64,000 nucleotides of DNA from Pseudocercospora fijiensis CIRAD86 (taxonomy: Eukaryota; Ascomycota; Dothideomycetes; Mycosphaerellales; Mycosphaerellaceae). Under the pieces are notes generated by a model. The model searched no databases. It was given only the letters and a program-made list of their open reading frames with translations, and was not told the origin of the DNA. Both the position numbers and the translations under genes were made by a program. The stretch is taken from the NCBI RefSeq assembly GCF_000340215.1, contig NW_006921532.1, positions 463,844 through 527,843 of the forward strand, in the 5' to 3' direction. How positions within the stretch are numbered: position 1 is the stretch's first letter; each line of letters begins with the position of its first letter. This document shows positions 11,547 through 23,110 of the stretch, in pieces.

Positions 11547-13223
11547 GTCGAGATAGACTCCTAACATCACGATTGTTCACCTAGCGGGATGTGGGTCCTC
11601 CAATGCAAGGCCATCGATGAAGGTCTTTTTTGGATCAATAGTTGATGATCCGTTATCAGCAGCACACCAAGATAGACATTTGTAGCGTATTTTGTGGATG
11701 CTGCTGAAGTGAACATCGCAAGACGGGAAGCCTACAAGCATTAGAGCAGTGGTCGGAAGCGAGATGGGGCATCGGTCAAGAGGCAGCAAGCCGAAAACTT
11801 GCCACGCTGAGTGAATAATGAAAGCACAGTTCGTCTTGGACGATTTCCTTCCTCAAGCAAATCACGATATCCTTCCGCATCTGATCGTACAGTCTCATGT
11901 GTATCACATGCAAATTCCCTGCCCGTGATACTCAAGTCACATGCCTCGGCCCGAAAGCCCGCCTCCTTGTGATCTTCGCGGCATGTGAATGAATGAATGA
12001 CTGTAGTCACATGCCGCCATCATTGAGTCCGTGCGCAGGCTGCCACTCTATAAAGGACTCGCATCTTTCGTTTGTAACTTGACTTCGACACCCGCCGAAG
12101 ACTGGGACACCAGTGGTGACTGGGAGGAGGAGCTGAATACCGGCTTCCATCTATGATTGAGTCCATGATTGACTTAGTCTAGGAGGAGGTCTTGCGAGGA
12201 GCTTGCTGAGAGTCTGCGGTTGATATGGCCCGAATGGAAGGCTTCAACAGATTTCCATTCTTCTTCTGAAACTCACGTCTCGCTCCCAATAATCGATCTT
12301 ACCATCTCTATCAAACTACCCTTCACAACCCCCGGATTCGTCACAACCCGCACAAATCAAATTTCTGGGCACACGCTATCTTGGGAGCAATCTTTCTGCA
12401 AGGCGGGTGGAGCGGTTGGACGCGGAGGCTGTGGTAGACATGACGGATGCGAGCGAGACAGATTACGCGGCATGTATGTCTGGTTTGCACGCTCGATGGT
12501 CATGCTGTGCTTTCCATGCGGCCAAGCCAGGTTTGGTGCATACTTGGTGCATCCCTTTCCGTCTTGGCGGGTTGTTCTGATGGCTAGCATTGTGAAGGTC
12601 AGTCGCCAATGAGACGATGACGGCGTGCTTACGAGTGGGCCTGGCGGCCAAGAGGTATTTTCGCTGTGCAGTGAGGAATCAAGGATGCTGGCTGTTGGTG
12701 GAGGAGGGGTTTTTTTCTGCCAGGTGGTTCTTCACAAGGCTGAAACAAGCTTTTTAGCGCCCGAGGACGATGTGTTGATCACCACCATTGTCGAGGTCGT
12801 GTACTGCGAGAAGCATTTCCAGCAACAATTTCTCACAATCTCCCACGACCATGTCACCGCTCGTATTTGGTGCAAGTGCTGAAATGTCAGGCGCGTGCTG
12901 CGCCCAGACGGCAGGGCTCTTGGGCTCTTGGTCGTTTGGTTTAGTTGGCTGCGCCAAGCCCTGCAGAGACAAGTGACGCAGCAGGTGCAGCCGACCCGGT
13001 CTTCTGCAGGCGGTGCTCTGTGCTCTGATTAGAACTCGAGTTGCAAACATACAAAGTTGACGCGTCGGAACCAGCAAGCATTTCCTATTGCCATTTGCTT
13101 TCCGCCGCCGCCGCCACCTCCCTCGCCGCCGGCGCCCTGTGGCCCTGAGTCCCATTCCTACCTTCATTTGGCATCCACTTTCGTTAGCAGCAGCCGCTTT
13201 CCAACACCGCAATACCCGCCTCG
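11547..13223. other. Intergenic region upstream of the PX-domain gene
   Basis: No convincing gene was seen. Open frames of 60-170 codons on both strands lack recognisable domains and overlap one another. A CTATAAAGG box lies at 12047-12055. A polypyrimidine/proline-codon-like CCGCCGCCGCC tract at 13100-13135 is typical of a fungal 5' leader before the start at 13224. Confidence 0.5.
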
Positions 13224-16200
13224 ATGGAGCCGCATGCCAATGGTACGCTGGCGCTGGCACAGGATGTCCAGCAGCAGAATGGAGTCAAGTTTGACGTCAC
13301 GCCTGCCTCGCCGCCTGCTGGCCCACGGCGGACCGATACCATCGAGAGCCAATATTTCGTTGAGGCCCCAGAGACCGCCGACGAGCAGATTGCGCAGGCG
13401 CAGCTGCAGCAGGAGCGACGGCAGCAGTTGCATAGGAACCGCCCCTCTGCGGCCACCATATCCACTATGGCCTCCGTACCACCGCCAGGCTCCATCTTGA
13501 CCGGCAAGCAGGAGCACTACCTCAAGCGTGAACTTATTTCCAATCAGACTCAATGGGAGATTAAGGAACTTTCACATCCAACTGCACTACAACGCTTTGG
13601 AGCGCCCTTCCGATCAGACGCTGGCGAAGTTGCACCTCAAGACTCCGAATTGCCATTGCTACGCTATATCTTCGTACACCATGTACGAAATTTCCCCTTC
13701 CTCAACCAGGCGAAAGAGAAAGAGTTTTGGCAGGACAAGTTGCAAGCTTTTCTCGAGAGCTTTGCAAACAAGCGCATATCCTCTGCCGAAGATCGGCTAG
13801 AGCAGACGAAGAGGGCGAAACTGGCGCTCAAGGCGACCAAATTGGTGGAGCTGATGATGGTGTCAGGAATACCCACCGCTTCTGGCTACGAGGAGAGGAT
13901 TCGTTTTGCAGAGATGGAGGTGGTCGAGCGTGGGGCCAACGAGGAAGGCCTAGTGGTCAATGTGCCAGAGGGCCATGAGATCAACGGATGGGATGTGAAT
14001 GTTGCTGGAGTTCGACTTGTCAGCATCAAGAGGCACGTCCGCTACCACAAGCACGCCGAGTTTATTCTTCGCGTGAAGCACAAGGATGAAAAGGAGATAT
14101 TTGTCGCAAGAAGATTTGGTGACTTTGCTAAGATGCACAAGAACTTGCGTTTGGAACTTCCAGGCAAGGTGCTACCTCCGCTTCCTCGCAAGAACAAGGC
14201 TCAATCCATCTACAGTGGCCGTGACGATGCCGACGCAGATAGTATCTCATCCTTCTCAACCCAGGAAACCCCACCAATCGCATCGACACCTGAAAATGCG
14301 CCGGAAAGTGGGCCAGGAGGCTTCCGCTCCTACCTTTCTAGCTGGACTGGTGGTAGTGGGCACAGCAGAAATGCTTCAAGGACTTCGCTACAACAGTCAT
14401 CCTCGCCGCGCGCATCTATGGAAGTCAACAGAGGCGCCTCCATTGCGTCGACTCCGGCCCGAGAAGTGACGCCAGATACGGTGCTTCATCGAGAAGAGCA
14501 GCGTGTATCGTTGCGTGCATTCCTCCGCAACTTCCTGCAGACTGAACCAATTGCCAATTCGAGAGCTATGAGCGACTTTCTGACCAAGAATCCAATCCAG
14601 CCGAGTGTAGAAGAGTTGCAAGATATCGAGAGAAGAAAAGCAATGGATGAGAAGCGTCTCGAAGAGCAGCGTCAATTCTTTGAGATTGCGAGAGAACGTG
14701 CACGGGAATTGGACATCCACATGGAGAAGTTCAGGCGCAGCGTCGTGGAGAGTAATGGTCTCCGAAACCTCTTTGCCGAGATCAAGAGAAAGGACAAAAT
14801 CGCAGATCTCGATCCCGAGTTTAGGAAGTTCGCAGAATGGCTCCGCATAGAAGTGGCGGCGACATTATACCACCTCTTTCTGGCCGAGGACAATTCGCCC
14901 GAATTGTTTGCACAGGCGAAACGGATTCATAGTCTGGTTCCTTATTCCGCCCTGAAGCAGGTGATTCGCTTCACCAACCCGGCAGCGGTCATGGCCAGCG
15001 TCCTCGATATTTTCATGGCACAACCGCTCGGCGCCAAGTCCTTGCTGCAGCGTATATTCGCCATGGCATTGGGCGACGGAATTAGGAGCCTGCAGAGATC
15101 GATAGAAGCGCTCACAGCTAAAATCGATGAGCCGACGCTGACAGACAAGATCAAGAACTATATTGAGTCATTCGAAGAAGTCAAGAACAACGTCCGAGAA
15201 GAAGCCAGAGATGAGCAAGTCGATCTCCTCGTCAAAGTGTTACAGAGCGAAGAAATCGAGCCTCAGCTATCTTCCGAGCAGATTGGACGCATCTTCAACG
15301 CCTACGTGGCATGGAATAATGCCGTGGAGAATGTCGATGAGGAAATGAGGCAGGGTGCAGAGCTGTTCGCTAGGCTGAAGCAACTGCTCAAGCTCCACAC
15401 GCGTCAGAGAGACAAGAAGATGATGTTGGAGATGGTGGAGGAGCCCAACACCCTGCGCCTCTTCCGCGATCTCTTCACAATCTTCTACGAACCGCTTGTG
15501 CGAGTCTACAAATCTGCAAATGTCTATAACAGCGTCACGGACTTTGCTCGCTTCGCCGATGATGCCATTCAAACCATTGAAAAGGCTCAGCGCCAGGATG
15601 TTTCTGCCGACCCGAACCAGACTGTACAGAACTTCATCGACCTCTGCGAGCGACATGAAGATGACTTGTACAAGTTCATACACGAAGTGCATCTGCATGA
15701 CAATGGCCTGTTCGATAAACTTATGACATGGATCGAGGGAATCCTGGATTTCTTGCGAAACGGTCCCAAAGGCGGAAAGCTTGACATGAACGCACTCTTT
15801 GCGGGCGCTCTAGAATCGAAGCAGATCGACAAGACCATCGCGCTGAAAGAGATTAATAGTCTCATCAAATGGCAGACGGCGCGAAAGCGATGGCACTCTG
15901 ACAAGACACGGCAGAAAATGGCATCCGGCGGTCAGGCTGACGCAAGTAGCATGGGCGGTTTAGCGAACACTTTTAAATCCAGCGACTTTGGCATTAACCC
16001 ACAAGACCTGGCTGACATGGACATGAATGACGAATTTGAGGATGAAGAGATTGATTCGGACGAGGAAGACGAGGCCGATCCGATAGAAGCGGAGCGCAGG
16101 CGAAGAAGCAGACGACAAGACATGTTGAAGAGGACGGCGGGCGAGCCGATCAAGCCTAAAATCACGGAGCTCCATAAGATGATGGACCCATTCTTGAGCA

Positions 16201-16226
16201 TGCTCAGAAATGTGCTGGCGTGCTGA
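13224..16226 (+). CDS. PX domain / DUF3818 protein (yeast YPR097W-like)
   Basis: An intronless gene of 1000 aa. Residues 1-90 are low-complexity. Residues ~93-230 match the PX-associated helical domain (PXB), beginning LTGKQEHYLKREL. The PX fold starts near 260, with RRFGDF at 297-302 and the Pro-rich PPLPRKN at 318-324. A Ser-rich insertion at ~335-430 splits the PX domain before its last helices, which end near residue 465. The remainder to ~800 is the helical DUF3818 region, followed by an acidic stretch (DEFEDEEIDSDEEDE) and a basic tail. Family members bind phosphoinositides and other lipids and act at membranes. The start is chosen because it gives the full PXB domain and follows a pyrimidine-rich leader. 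No transmembrane segment or signal peptide is seen. The neighbouring F-box gene is convergent. Confidence 0.88.
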   Translation: MEPHANGTLALAQDVQQQNGVKFDVTPASPPAGPRRTDTIESQYFVEAPETADEQIAQAQLQQERRQQLHRNRPSAATISTMASVPPPGSILTGKQEHYLKRELISNQTQWEIKELSHPTALQRFGAPFRSDAGEVAPQDSELPLLRYIFVHHVRNFPFLNQAKEKEFWQDKLQAFLESFANKRISSAEDRLEQTKRAKLALKATKLVELMMVSGIPTASGYEERIRFAEMEVVERGANEEGLVVNVPEGHEINGWDVNVAGVRLVSIKRHVRYHKHAEFILRVKHKDEKEIFVARRFGDFAKMHKNLRLELPGKVLPPLPRKNKAQSIYSGRDDADADSISSFSTQETPPIASTPENAPESGPGGFRSYLSSWTGGSGHSRNASRTSLQQSSSPRASMEVNRGASIASTPAREVTPDTVLHREEQRVSLRAFLRNFLQTEPIANSRAMSDFLTKNPIQPSVEELQDIERRKAMDEKRLEEQRQFFEIARERARELDIHMEKFRRSVVESNGLRNLFAEIKRKDKIADLDPEFRKFAEWLRIEVAATLYHLFLAEDNSPELFAQAKRIHSLVPYSALKQVIRFTNPAAVMASVLDIFMAQPLGAKSLLQRIFAMALGDGIRSLQRSIEALTAKIDEPTLTDKIKNYIESFEEVKNNVREEARDEQVDLLVKVLQSEEIEPQLSSEQIGRIFNAYVAWNNAVENVDEEMRQGAELFARLKQLLKLHTRQRDKKMMLEMVEEPNTLRLFRDLFTIFYEPLVRVYKSANVYNSVTDFARFADDAIQTIEKAQRQDVSADPNQTVQNFIDLCERHEDDLYKFIHEVHLHDNGLFDKLMTWIEGILDFLRNGPKGGKLDMNALFAGALESKQIDKTIALKEINSLIKWQTARKRWHSDKTRQKMASGGQADASSMGGLANTFKSSDFGINPQDLADMDMNDEFEDEEIDSDEEDEADPIEAERRRRSRRQDMLKRTAGEPIKPKITELHKMMDPFLSMLRNVLAC

Positions 16227-16717
16227 ATAGAGATCAGATATACCCGAATTGCGATGGATGCTTGCTTGCTTGCTTGCTTGCCTGGGACTAATAGACTTGC
16301 ATATTCAGGTCCGAGGGCTGGTGGTGGTTCGATGCATTCATTTTTTTTTCTTTCTTTTTGGAGATGATACACCTTCATGCGATGATTGTAATCTGTAAAA
16401 TGTGATAGGAATGCATAGGAAGAGTTTTTTTTGAGGTATGTAGAAGAAGACCTCAGCTTATGGTATGGAGCTCCAAACCTTTTCGATGCGCTCGCTCGTT
16501 TGGAGACTTGAGAATAATAGATGGGATTTCGGAGTCTGTGAGCTTATGATCACGTGGGAGAGCCACGATGTACATATGTACCCTCTATCTCTTCTCACGA
16601 TTCTGCAAGATCTTAAAAGAATTAATTTCGGCCACGCCGCCAGCACCATGCTATTCTACCTTCCCATTATTATAATAGAACCATCCAACCCACACTCCCA
16701 TCCATCCCTAACCTAAC
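16227..16717. other. Convergent intergenic region with a short CTTG microsatellite
   Basis: The 3' ends of the PX gene and the minus-strand F-box gene face each other. A (CTTG)n run occurs at about 16260-16280, with T-rich tracts at 16340-16360 and 16424-16432 that may be 3'-end processing elements. No gene seen. Confidence 0.5.
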
Positions 16718-18238
16718 CTAATACCAGCCATGCCCCTCCTCCCCCAACCTCAGATTCTTCGGATTCAAACTAATCAACCTCTGCCCCGGCACCGCCCCAC
16801 TAACGGCACTCTCGAATATGCCCCCCACCGCCCTCCTCCCCACCGACGTAAAACTCCGAAACTCCGACTCCAACCCATTACAAGCCGTCCACTCAGCACT
16901 CGTATACGGACTGCTCCCATCGCCCAAATCCGCCCACCTCGTCACAACGATCGCGTGCTTAAACGGTGAGATTCGATCCCTCGCGTCTTCCAACATTTGG
17001 ATTTCGATCAGGTATTCGCTGGGGCAGTCGGGACAGCGGCGAGCGGGACGACATTCGTCGCAACCTCGCACGATGAAATTCGGGTTTGCGGCGGAGCGAG
17101 AGATTTTGAAGCCGCGTTGGAGTTGTTTGGAGTAAGGGTCTGGTGGGGCGGGGACGTGGGACATCATGCATTTGCAGATTTTCATCAGGTCGCCGTCGCG
17201 CCAGTGGGCGCAGACGGAGAAGAAGGGGAGGAATTCTTCGCGGTCGTAGAGGATGTGGCGGGAGCGGGTTTCGGTTAGGTCTTTGGCTGGGGGTACGAAG
17301 GTTTGGGAGACGCAGCGGAAGAGAAGTCTGTTGTCGTGGACTATGTAGCGGGTTCGGTGGGTCCAGCCTGAGTGTTTGCATTTCCATCTTCGGGAGAGGT
17401 TGTTGACATCGATGCCGTAGGAGGGGCCGTGGCGGGATGCGCGGAGGGCGAGTTGGACGTAGGCGTAGGGAAGTTCGCGGCCGTAGGCGATTCGCATTCG
17501 GGGTAGAACTGAGGCTTTGACGTTGGGGCAGATGAAGATGGGGTTTTTGACAAAGTCGATTTTGAGCATTTCTTTGCCGGGTTGGATACGTTTGTGGTAT
17601 TTGCCACATGGGAAGCAGAGGAGGTGATCGGGATGATGTTGGTCCATGTTGTGCAGGAGGGAATGTTTTCGATGGCGATTGTCCTCGTGATTCAGCATCT
17701 CAAAAGGTAAAGGTCCCAGTTTTCGGTGAAGTGATTTGGAAGCTAGAGCCAGATGCACGGCATCGATGGGATCCAGCATCATGGCCACTCGCTTCCAAAG
17801 CTCGTCTGGCAGACTGGCTACGCGTGCTTCGTGCTCGGGCGATACAAGCACGCCTTGACGTCGCCGTCTCCGTACAGCTGCTGAGGCATATGTGTCGTCT
17901 TCAATGGATCCTCGGTTGTGATCGAGAAGGGAATCGAATGAATCGTGATGAGCCAGTCCGTGCATCATCTCTCCATGGTCTTTCCGCTTCGAATCCTTTG
18001 CATTTGCCAGGGTGGCATTTTCGAAAATAGCATACTCGTTCCGTTCACCGAGTTCGTTCGCTGCATCATTTGGCGCAGCGGTCGCGAGACTTCGTTTTCG
18101 GAGCTTCGCGCCTTCTTTCTTGTTCTTCTTATCAATGGCTTCCTGAGAATACTGCTTGTCGGATCGGAACTTCCTGCTCAATTTCGTGACGAGCCTCCCA
18201 GAGAAGGAGGTCGGGTTTGCGGGTGTGGTGAGCTCCAT
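16718..18238 (-). CDS. F-box domain protein
   Basis: 506 aa, single exon. Residues 1-130 are charged and low-complexity. Residues ~140-180 are an F-box (LPDELWKRVAMMLDPIDAVH...), the Skp1-binding module of SCF ubiquitin ligases. The C-terminal part has paired Cys motifs, CFPC near 208 and GCDECRPARRCPDC near 397, that could bind zinc. This architecture recurs in a lineage-expanded ascomycete family of F-box proteins with Cys/His C-termini. The substrate is unknown. The start at 18238 is the first Met of the frame. DapB lies upstream in the same orientation, separated by about 0.7 kb. Confidence 0.75.
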   Translation of the reverse strand: MELTTPANPTSFSGRLVTKLSRKFRSDKQYSQEAIDKKNKKEGAKLRKRSLATAAPNDAANELGERNEYAIFENATLANAKDSKRKDHGEMMHGLAHHDSFDSLLDHNRGSIEDDTYASAAVRRRRRQGVLVSPEHEARVASLPDELWKRVAMMLDPIDAVHLALASKSLHRKLGPLPFEMLNHEDNRHRKHSLLHNMDQHHPDHLLCFPCGKYHKRIQPGKEMLKIDFVKNPIFICPNVKASVLPRMRIAYGRELPYAYVQLALRASRHGPSYGIDVNNLSRRWKCKHSGWTHRTRYIVHDNRLLFRCVSQTFVPPAKDLTETRSRHILYDREEFLPFFSVCAHWRDGDLMKICKCMMSHVPAPPDPYSKQLQRGFKISRSAANPNFIVRGCDECRPARRCPDCPSEYLIEIQMLEDARDRISPFKHAIVVTRWADLGDGSSPYTSAEWTACNGLESEFRSFTSVGRRAVGGIFESAVSGAVPGQRLISLNPKNLRLGEEGHGWY

Positions 18239-18951
18239 GTCGATGTCCGACGCGTATGTTCCTCAATCAGGCGCCCAGGCCTGCCGCTGTCCTCCTTCTT
18301 CTTTGCGGACGGATACAGCAAGCTCCATCGGTAATCGAGATGTGCGCAGCTTCTAATGCCGGTATGAGGCGGAAGGCGGCTGGTGGTGCTGTGAGCCCAC
18401 GAGAAAGCAATCGTCATGCCGTTGATGCATCGCTCACCGCAAACGCGCCGCGCCCGCGACTTCCGAGCCCCCGATGACGTTACATGTATCCTCACGGTAT
18501 GGATGTATGTATTTCCACGTGCATTGTCCGTCAGCGATTATGATCATCATAGAGCGTCTTTGACACAGCTGTGAGAGAAGACAAGGTCCAAGTCATTAAT
18601 GGAAGTGTTGAGGCTATGAGCCTTGTTCATCGACTATATATGCATCTACAAGACTGCCCACAATGCCCAAAGCATTGCGCATATATCTTAGCGGCACACG
18701 TAGCGTCAGTATCATTTCCTTCTCGCGCCTGACGCGGCAGGCAGGCAGTCATGGGAGGTAAATTGAGCGCTGGAACAATTCTCGATCTGGTATATTGCCG
18801 CAACCGCAACTCAACACGTTTGTTTAGACCGCATGGCGGTGTGGCGCCCCATCACCTGCCCGTCAACGGCCTCATGGGACAGAGAATTCAGATCTTCGGC
18901 ACCGCTCTTGACCGCGAAGCAAGCAATCCCTGTTAATAATGCTGCACACTG
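18239..18951. other. Intergenic, promoter side of the F-box gene and 3' side of DapB
   Basis: About 0.7 kb without a convincing gene; all frames are short and lack domains. A TATATATGC element lies at 18635-18643. Confidence 0.4.
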
Positions 18952-21762
18952 TCAAGAGATGTTGCCGTACATGCCCATCGGCATCGGGGATTCAATGCGC
19001 AGCCATTCGCCGTTGAAGGCATTGACCAACCAATCTCTAAGCTCTGGAGCGACATCAGTATACTATCAGGGAAAACTCGTGTGTCGAGGCAACTTACTGT
19101 TGTACACCATTCTATTGGCATTGTGGAAGAAGATGCCGTGGTCGCTATCCGGAAAGACATGCATATCATAATTCTTCACGCCTGCCTGATCCAAGTTGTC
19201 CAGCAATTGCAGTGTGTTCTGGAAATGGACGTTGTCATCGCTGAATCCATGCATCACCAGGAAGCGCACATTTTTCGACAAGGCCTGCATGTCCGATACC
19301 GAAGTGTTGTCGTATCCGGCTTGGTTGTGTTGGGGCATATGCATGTATCGTTCGGTGTACACAGAATCATAGAATCGCCAATCTACGACTGGTGCCACTG
19401 CCATACCGTACTTAAAAGTCCGACCAGCGTCCTGCTCAAGCGTCTTCAGTGCCATGAACCCGCCATAGCTCCAACCCCAGATCGCCATACGTTCAGCATC
19501 GACGTATTTCTTTGCAGCCCACTTCTTTGCGGCCGCGATCTGGGAATACGCTTCCCAAAAGCCAATGTTGCCACGAACGATGGTGCGCTGCTTTCGCCCT
19601 TGGTATCCAGTGCCTAGACCATCGAGCGTCACAACGATATACCCTAGGCTGCTTGCGACGTATGCTTGGAAATCAACAGTGAATTTGTAGTCAACATGCT
19701 GGAATCCAGGTCCATTATACAGGAAGAAAAGTACAGGATACTTCTTCTTTCCGCTTTCATCAAAATGTGGAGGCCGTCGTTCAACGAGGTTGAGCTTGAA
19801 CCCATCCACCTCAACAGTCGTGAATTTCTTGATTGGCAGTTCGGTCCTCTTGGCAAGCTCGTTTAGTTTTTCGTTCTTCTCGATCGTAATGTCAAGCTTG
19901 GCATCAGAGCCTTCATTGGTAGGCGTAGCCTGGATCTTCTGCCAAGGTATGCCTGGACCTTGATAGGTGAGTAGCATGAATTTGCTTCCGGTGGAGAAAG
20001 AAGCTTCGTAGTACCCGATCTTGCTGGTGTCGGTGATAGCCTTGATGCTCTTGGCGCCAGTAAGTAGACTTGTTGTGTAGATATGCCGTTGCATGCTTCC
20101 ATCTTTAGTGGCCACAAAGTAGGCGATGTTCTTTTCCAGATCAACAGCCGATGGCGCTTTGACCACTTCCCAATCTCCCTCTGTGAGCATCTTTGGCTCA
20201 GGGTTGTCAAGAGGAGCGAAATATGCCAGGTGATCGTTATTCTTGTGAATGATGGTATCAATGTACCCATCATGTTTGCGGCCATTGGATTGATCTGCGG
20301 GCACGAAAGTAGTAGTCTGCGTGATCTCCATCCAGCCACCGTCAAGTGCTTGCACGTCACGCTCTCGCACAGATCTACCAGTCCGCTGGACCGCGTCGAT
20401 GAGTATCATTTTGAGTCGGTCGCTTTCTCTGTTGGTAGATCGCACAAGGACCTTACCACTCTCGCCGGCCCAGACAACCTCTGTGATCAGGCGATCATCA
20501 TCCGGGAAATCGCCTTCAATCGGCACGCTGAAGACTTGATCTTTTACAACATCATAGAACATTAGGCTGACTACCGACATCGGCGCTCCTGCCTTTGGAT
20601 ATTTGATGTGGTTGACTTCGGGGTAGTTCTCCTCGCCTGGCTTGGGCTGCTTGCCGCTTGGCCGACTGAAGAAGTACTGGATCGGGAAGCTGGGCACTTT
20701 GCTCTCGTCGGTCTTGAAGAATGCGACATATTTCCCATCGCCACTCCACCAGGTTGCCGCACCAGTAGCAAGGACTTCTTCCTCGTACACCCAATCAGGC
20801 ACACCGTAGAACAGATTCTTACCTCCGTCACTCGTGATCTGCTGCACCTTATCGGAACTCAAGTGCCGAATAAACATGTTGTTGTCGCGCGTAAACACGA
20901 TTGCATCGCCTGTCGGGCTCCACGAGGCGAGCTGGACACGTCCATTGATGTTGTCAGGGTCCAGTGGTTGGCCTGTCTGCGTTGCTACATCAAAGATCCA
21001 GAAGCGAGAGGTACTGCTATGCCTAAATTGACTTTCTCTGTTGCTTTGAATCATGACCTTCGTGTGATCCGCATTCGGCAGAGCATTGTCAGGAGTAATA
21101 GTCTCGCTGCCAACCAGGAACGTGGCGGACTTCATGAGAGTCTTGCTGTGTTGCTTCTGTACCGAAATGTCTTCGCCTCTGTATCGCACATCTTCCACAA
21201 CCAGGTAATCGCGGCCATCGCCGCCACCTCGCTCCAACAGCAGACCATCTTCCTTGTTGGGACCTGGAAGCCAGCTAATGGCATGTTCCTTAGAGTACCA
21301 CCCTCCGTGTAGAACCGATTCCAGTGTCACCTTCTTGCCATTTCCTGCGGTGCTCGTGGCGTGTGGGTCGTGTGGTCGCGCTGAATGCGGTATTCGTCTG
21401 TCTTGGCCTAGGAACAGGAATAGGGCGGCTACCCAGCCTACTGCTCCAATCGCAATCAGCGTGTATAGTATCCGCCGTGCCTTCTTGTCGGCTGGCTTCA
21501 CAGATCGCTGCCATGCCAGTTGATCCTCCATTTCCAAATCTTCTGGTTGTGGACCATCGGAATACAATGCATCTTTAGCCTTGATCGCGGCCTTATCGCT
21601 GGTGTGTTCCAGCATCAGAGACATTGTCGAACCCGACGATGCTGATGCCCGCCCCTCATCATCATCATTGTCAGGATTTCCGGGTCTTGAAGTACCAGTG
21701 AGTGGTTGCGTCTCTTCGTGGTCTCGAGCCATGATGGCCCCGCGATCGAACTCGGCGTTCAC
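18952..21762 (-). CDS. dapB: Dipeptidyl aminopeptidase B, vacuolar type II membrane protease
   Basis: Two exons: 21762-19098 and 19043-18952, with a 54-bp intron 19044-19097 (GTAAGT donor, ACTGAT branch, CAG acceptor). The spliced frame is 919 codons including the stop, giving a 918-aa protein ending ...MYGNIS. An acidic cytosolic N-terminus is followed by one transmembrane anchor at ~98-118. A DPP-IV beta-propeller and then a prolyl oligopeptidase hydrolase domain follow. Ser765 (GWSYGG), Asp843 (SDDNVHF) and His875 (SDHGI) form the catalytic triad. The enzyme removes X-Pro/X-Ala dipeptides in the vacuole. Reading through the intron gives a spurious earlier stop after LPRHTSFP. A second Met at residue 11 is an alternative start. 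Confidence 0.95.
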
Positions 21763-22245
21763 TGCATGAGTGGCTTTCTATGCAGGCTCATCGATGTCGC
21801 CTTGAGGAAAAGGATGTCTTACGGGGAGGACCAGCCGTTACAAAGTCTCACGCTGACTCTTGGAAACCTGCACCTCCGACGGAGTTCATGTGAGTTCGTT
21901 GTTGTCGGGGATGCCAGGGTCACACAAGGTTCACGCCGGCGCGATGCATGTCATGCAGCCAAGACTTCGATCTAAACAAAGAAACCCATATTGACAACCA
22001 TATGCGACGACTTCATATGAGGCCTATGGAGGCCATAGAACGCGACCAAGCGTGCTCTACATGGATGACGGGGCGTCGCTCGTGATTTTGGGTATGCCTT
22101 CGAACTTCCCGACGTCGTGCTCTATCAAACTCTTTCCCGGCACTCATCCAGGATTGCTCGATTCTTACAACACCCTGTCTCGATGTTGACTTCACGCGCC
22201 TCAAAATGCCACGCAATCACTCTGCTACAAACGGCTACCTTGGAG
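21763..22245. promoter_or_regulatory. Presumed dapB promoter and RPE 3' region
   Basis: About 480 bp lie between the dapB start codon and the stop codon of the upstream epimerase gene; both genes are on the minus strand. No specific operator was recognised. Confidence 0.4.
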
Positions 22246-23110
22246 TCACCGACGCCTTTCAACCGCCTCCCTGAGAGCCTCAATGACCTGGCCAGGATCC
22301 TTGGCACCAAAGACCGCACTGCCGGCCACGATCACATTGGCCCCAGCGTCTGCTGCCGTGTCGATCGTCTTTTCGCTGAGGCCGCCGTCGACCTCGATGT
22401 TGAGCTCCGGGTACCGTTTCCGTAATGCCTCGACCTTTGGCATCATGTCAGGCATAAATTTCTGTCCACCAAAACCCGGCTCCACGGTCATGACCAGTGC
22501 CATCTTGATGCGGTCAGCAAAGCACCCGCGTGCATGAATTGATGATCAGGCATACCTCTGGAACTTCAGCCTTGTTGGGGTTGTCGAAAATGTCGTAAAG
22601 CACATCTACCGGAGTCTTCGGCTTGATAGCGATACCAGCTCTGAGACCTTGATCGTGAATGTACTTGATCAGTTCCTTGGGGTTCGTTCTCTGATCACTG
22701 TGCGATTCCGGACTCTCTGCGGCAGTCGACGAGATGGCTGCTTCGTAATGGAAGCAATAAAGATCGCATCCTGCCTTTTGGAAATCCTTAACCCATTTCT
22801 TTGGCTACTGCGCCGGTCAGCAGTGTGGCCTGGAGGTCGTCGATGCCTACGAACGTTGAATGCATACCTCAGCAATCATCATGTGGCAGTCGAAAGTCCC
22901 CTTTCCAAGAGCTTCCTTCGGGCGATCCACATGTGTCCGGATCTTGGTCACGACGGGTGCTCCGAAAGTCATGTTAGGCACGAAATGGCCATCCATGATG
23001 TCCACGTGCAACCAGTCAGCACCCTGCTTGATCGTGTCTGAACATGCTTGGCCGAGTGCGCCAAAGTCCGCGCTCAAGATGGAGGGTGCGATGATGGCAG
23101 CCGGAGCCAT
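22246..23110 (-). CDS. rpe1: Ribulose-phosphate 3-epimerase
   Basis: Three exons: 23110-22868, 22804-22556 and 22503-22246, with introns 22805-22867 (63 bp) and 22504-22555 (52 bp). Both introns have a GTATGC donor and a TGCTGACC branch point. Exon lengths sum to 250 codons, so the protein is 249 aa, the usual size. It interconverts ribulose-5-phosphate and xylulose-5-phosphate in the cytosolic pentose phosphate pathway. Visible signatures are SILSADFG near the N-terminus, [12 protein letters not shown] (metal and catalytic Asp), [18 protein letters not shown] and the second catalytic Asp in EVDGGLS, all on a TIM barrel. The start at 23110 immediately precedes the first beta-strand. Confidence 0.96.

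Noticed and set aside
12220..12612. 130-codon plus-strand open frame upstream of the PX gene
   Set aside because: No domain, several overlapping frames on both strands of similar length, and low-complexity composition; likely chance.
13164..16378. Many open frames antisense or out of frame to the PX gene
   Set aside because: They mirror the codon bias of the real 1000-aa frame and have no independent support.
20608..21312. 234-codon plus-strand frame opposite dapB
   Set aside because: It lies fully antisense to well-conserved dapB coding sequence and lacks a domain.
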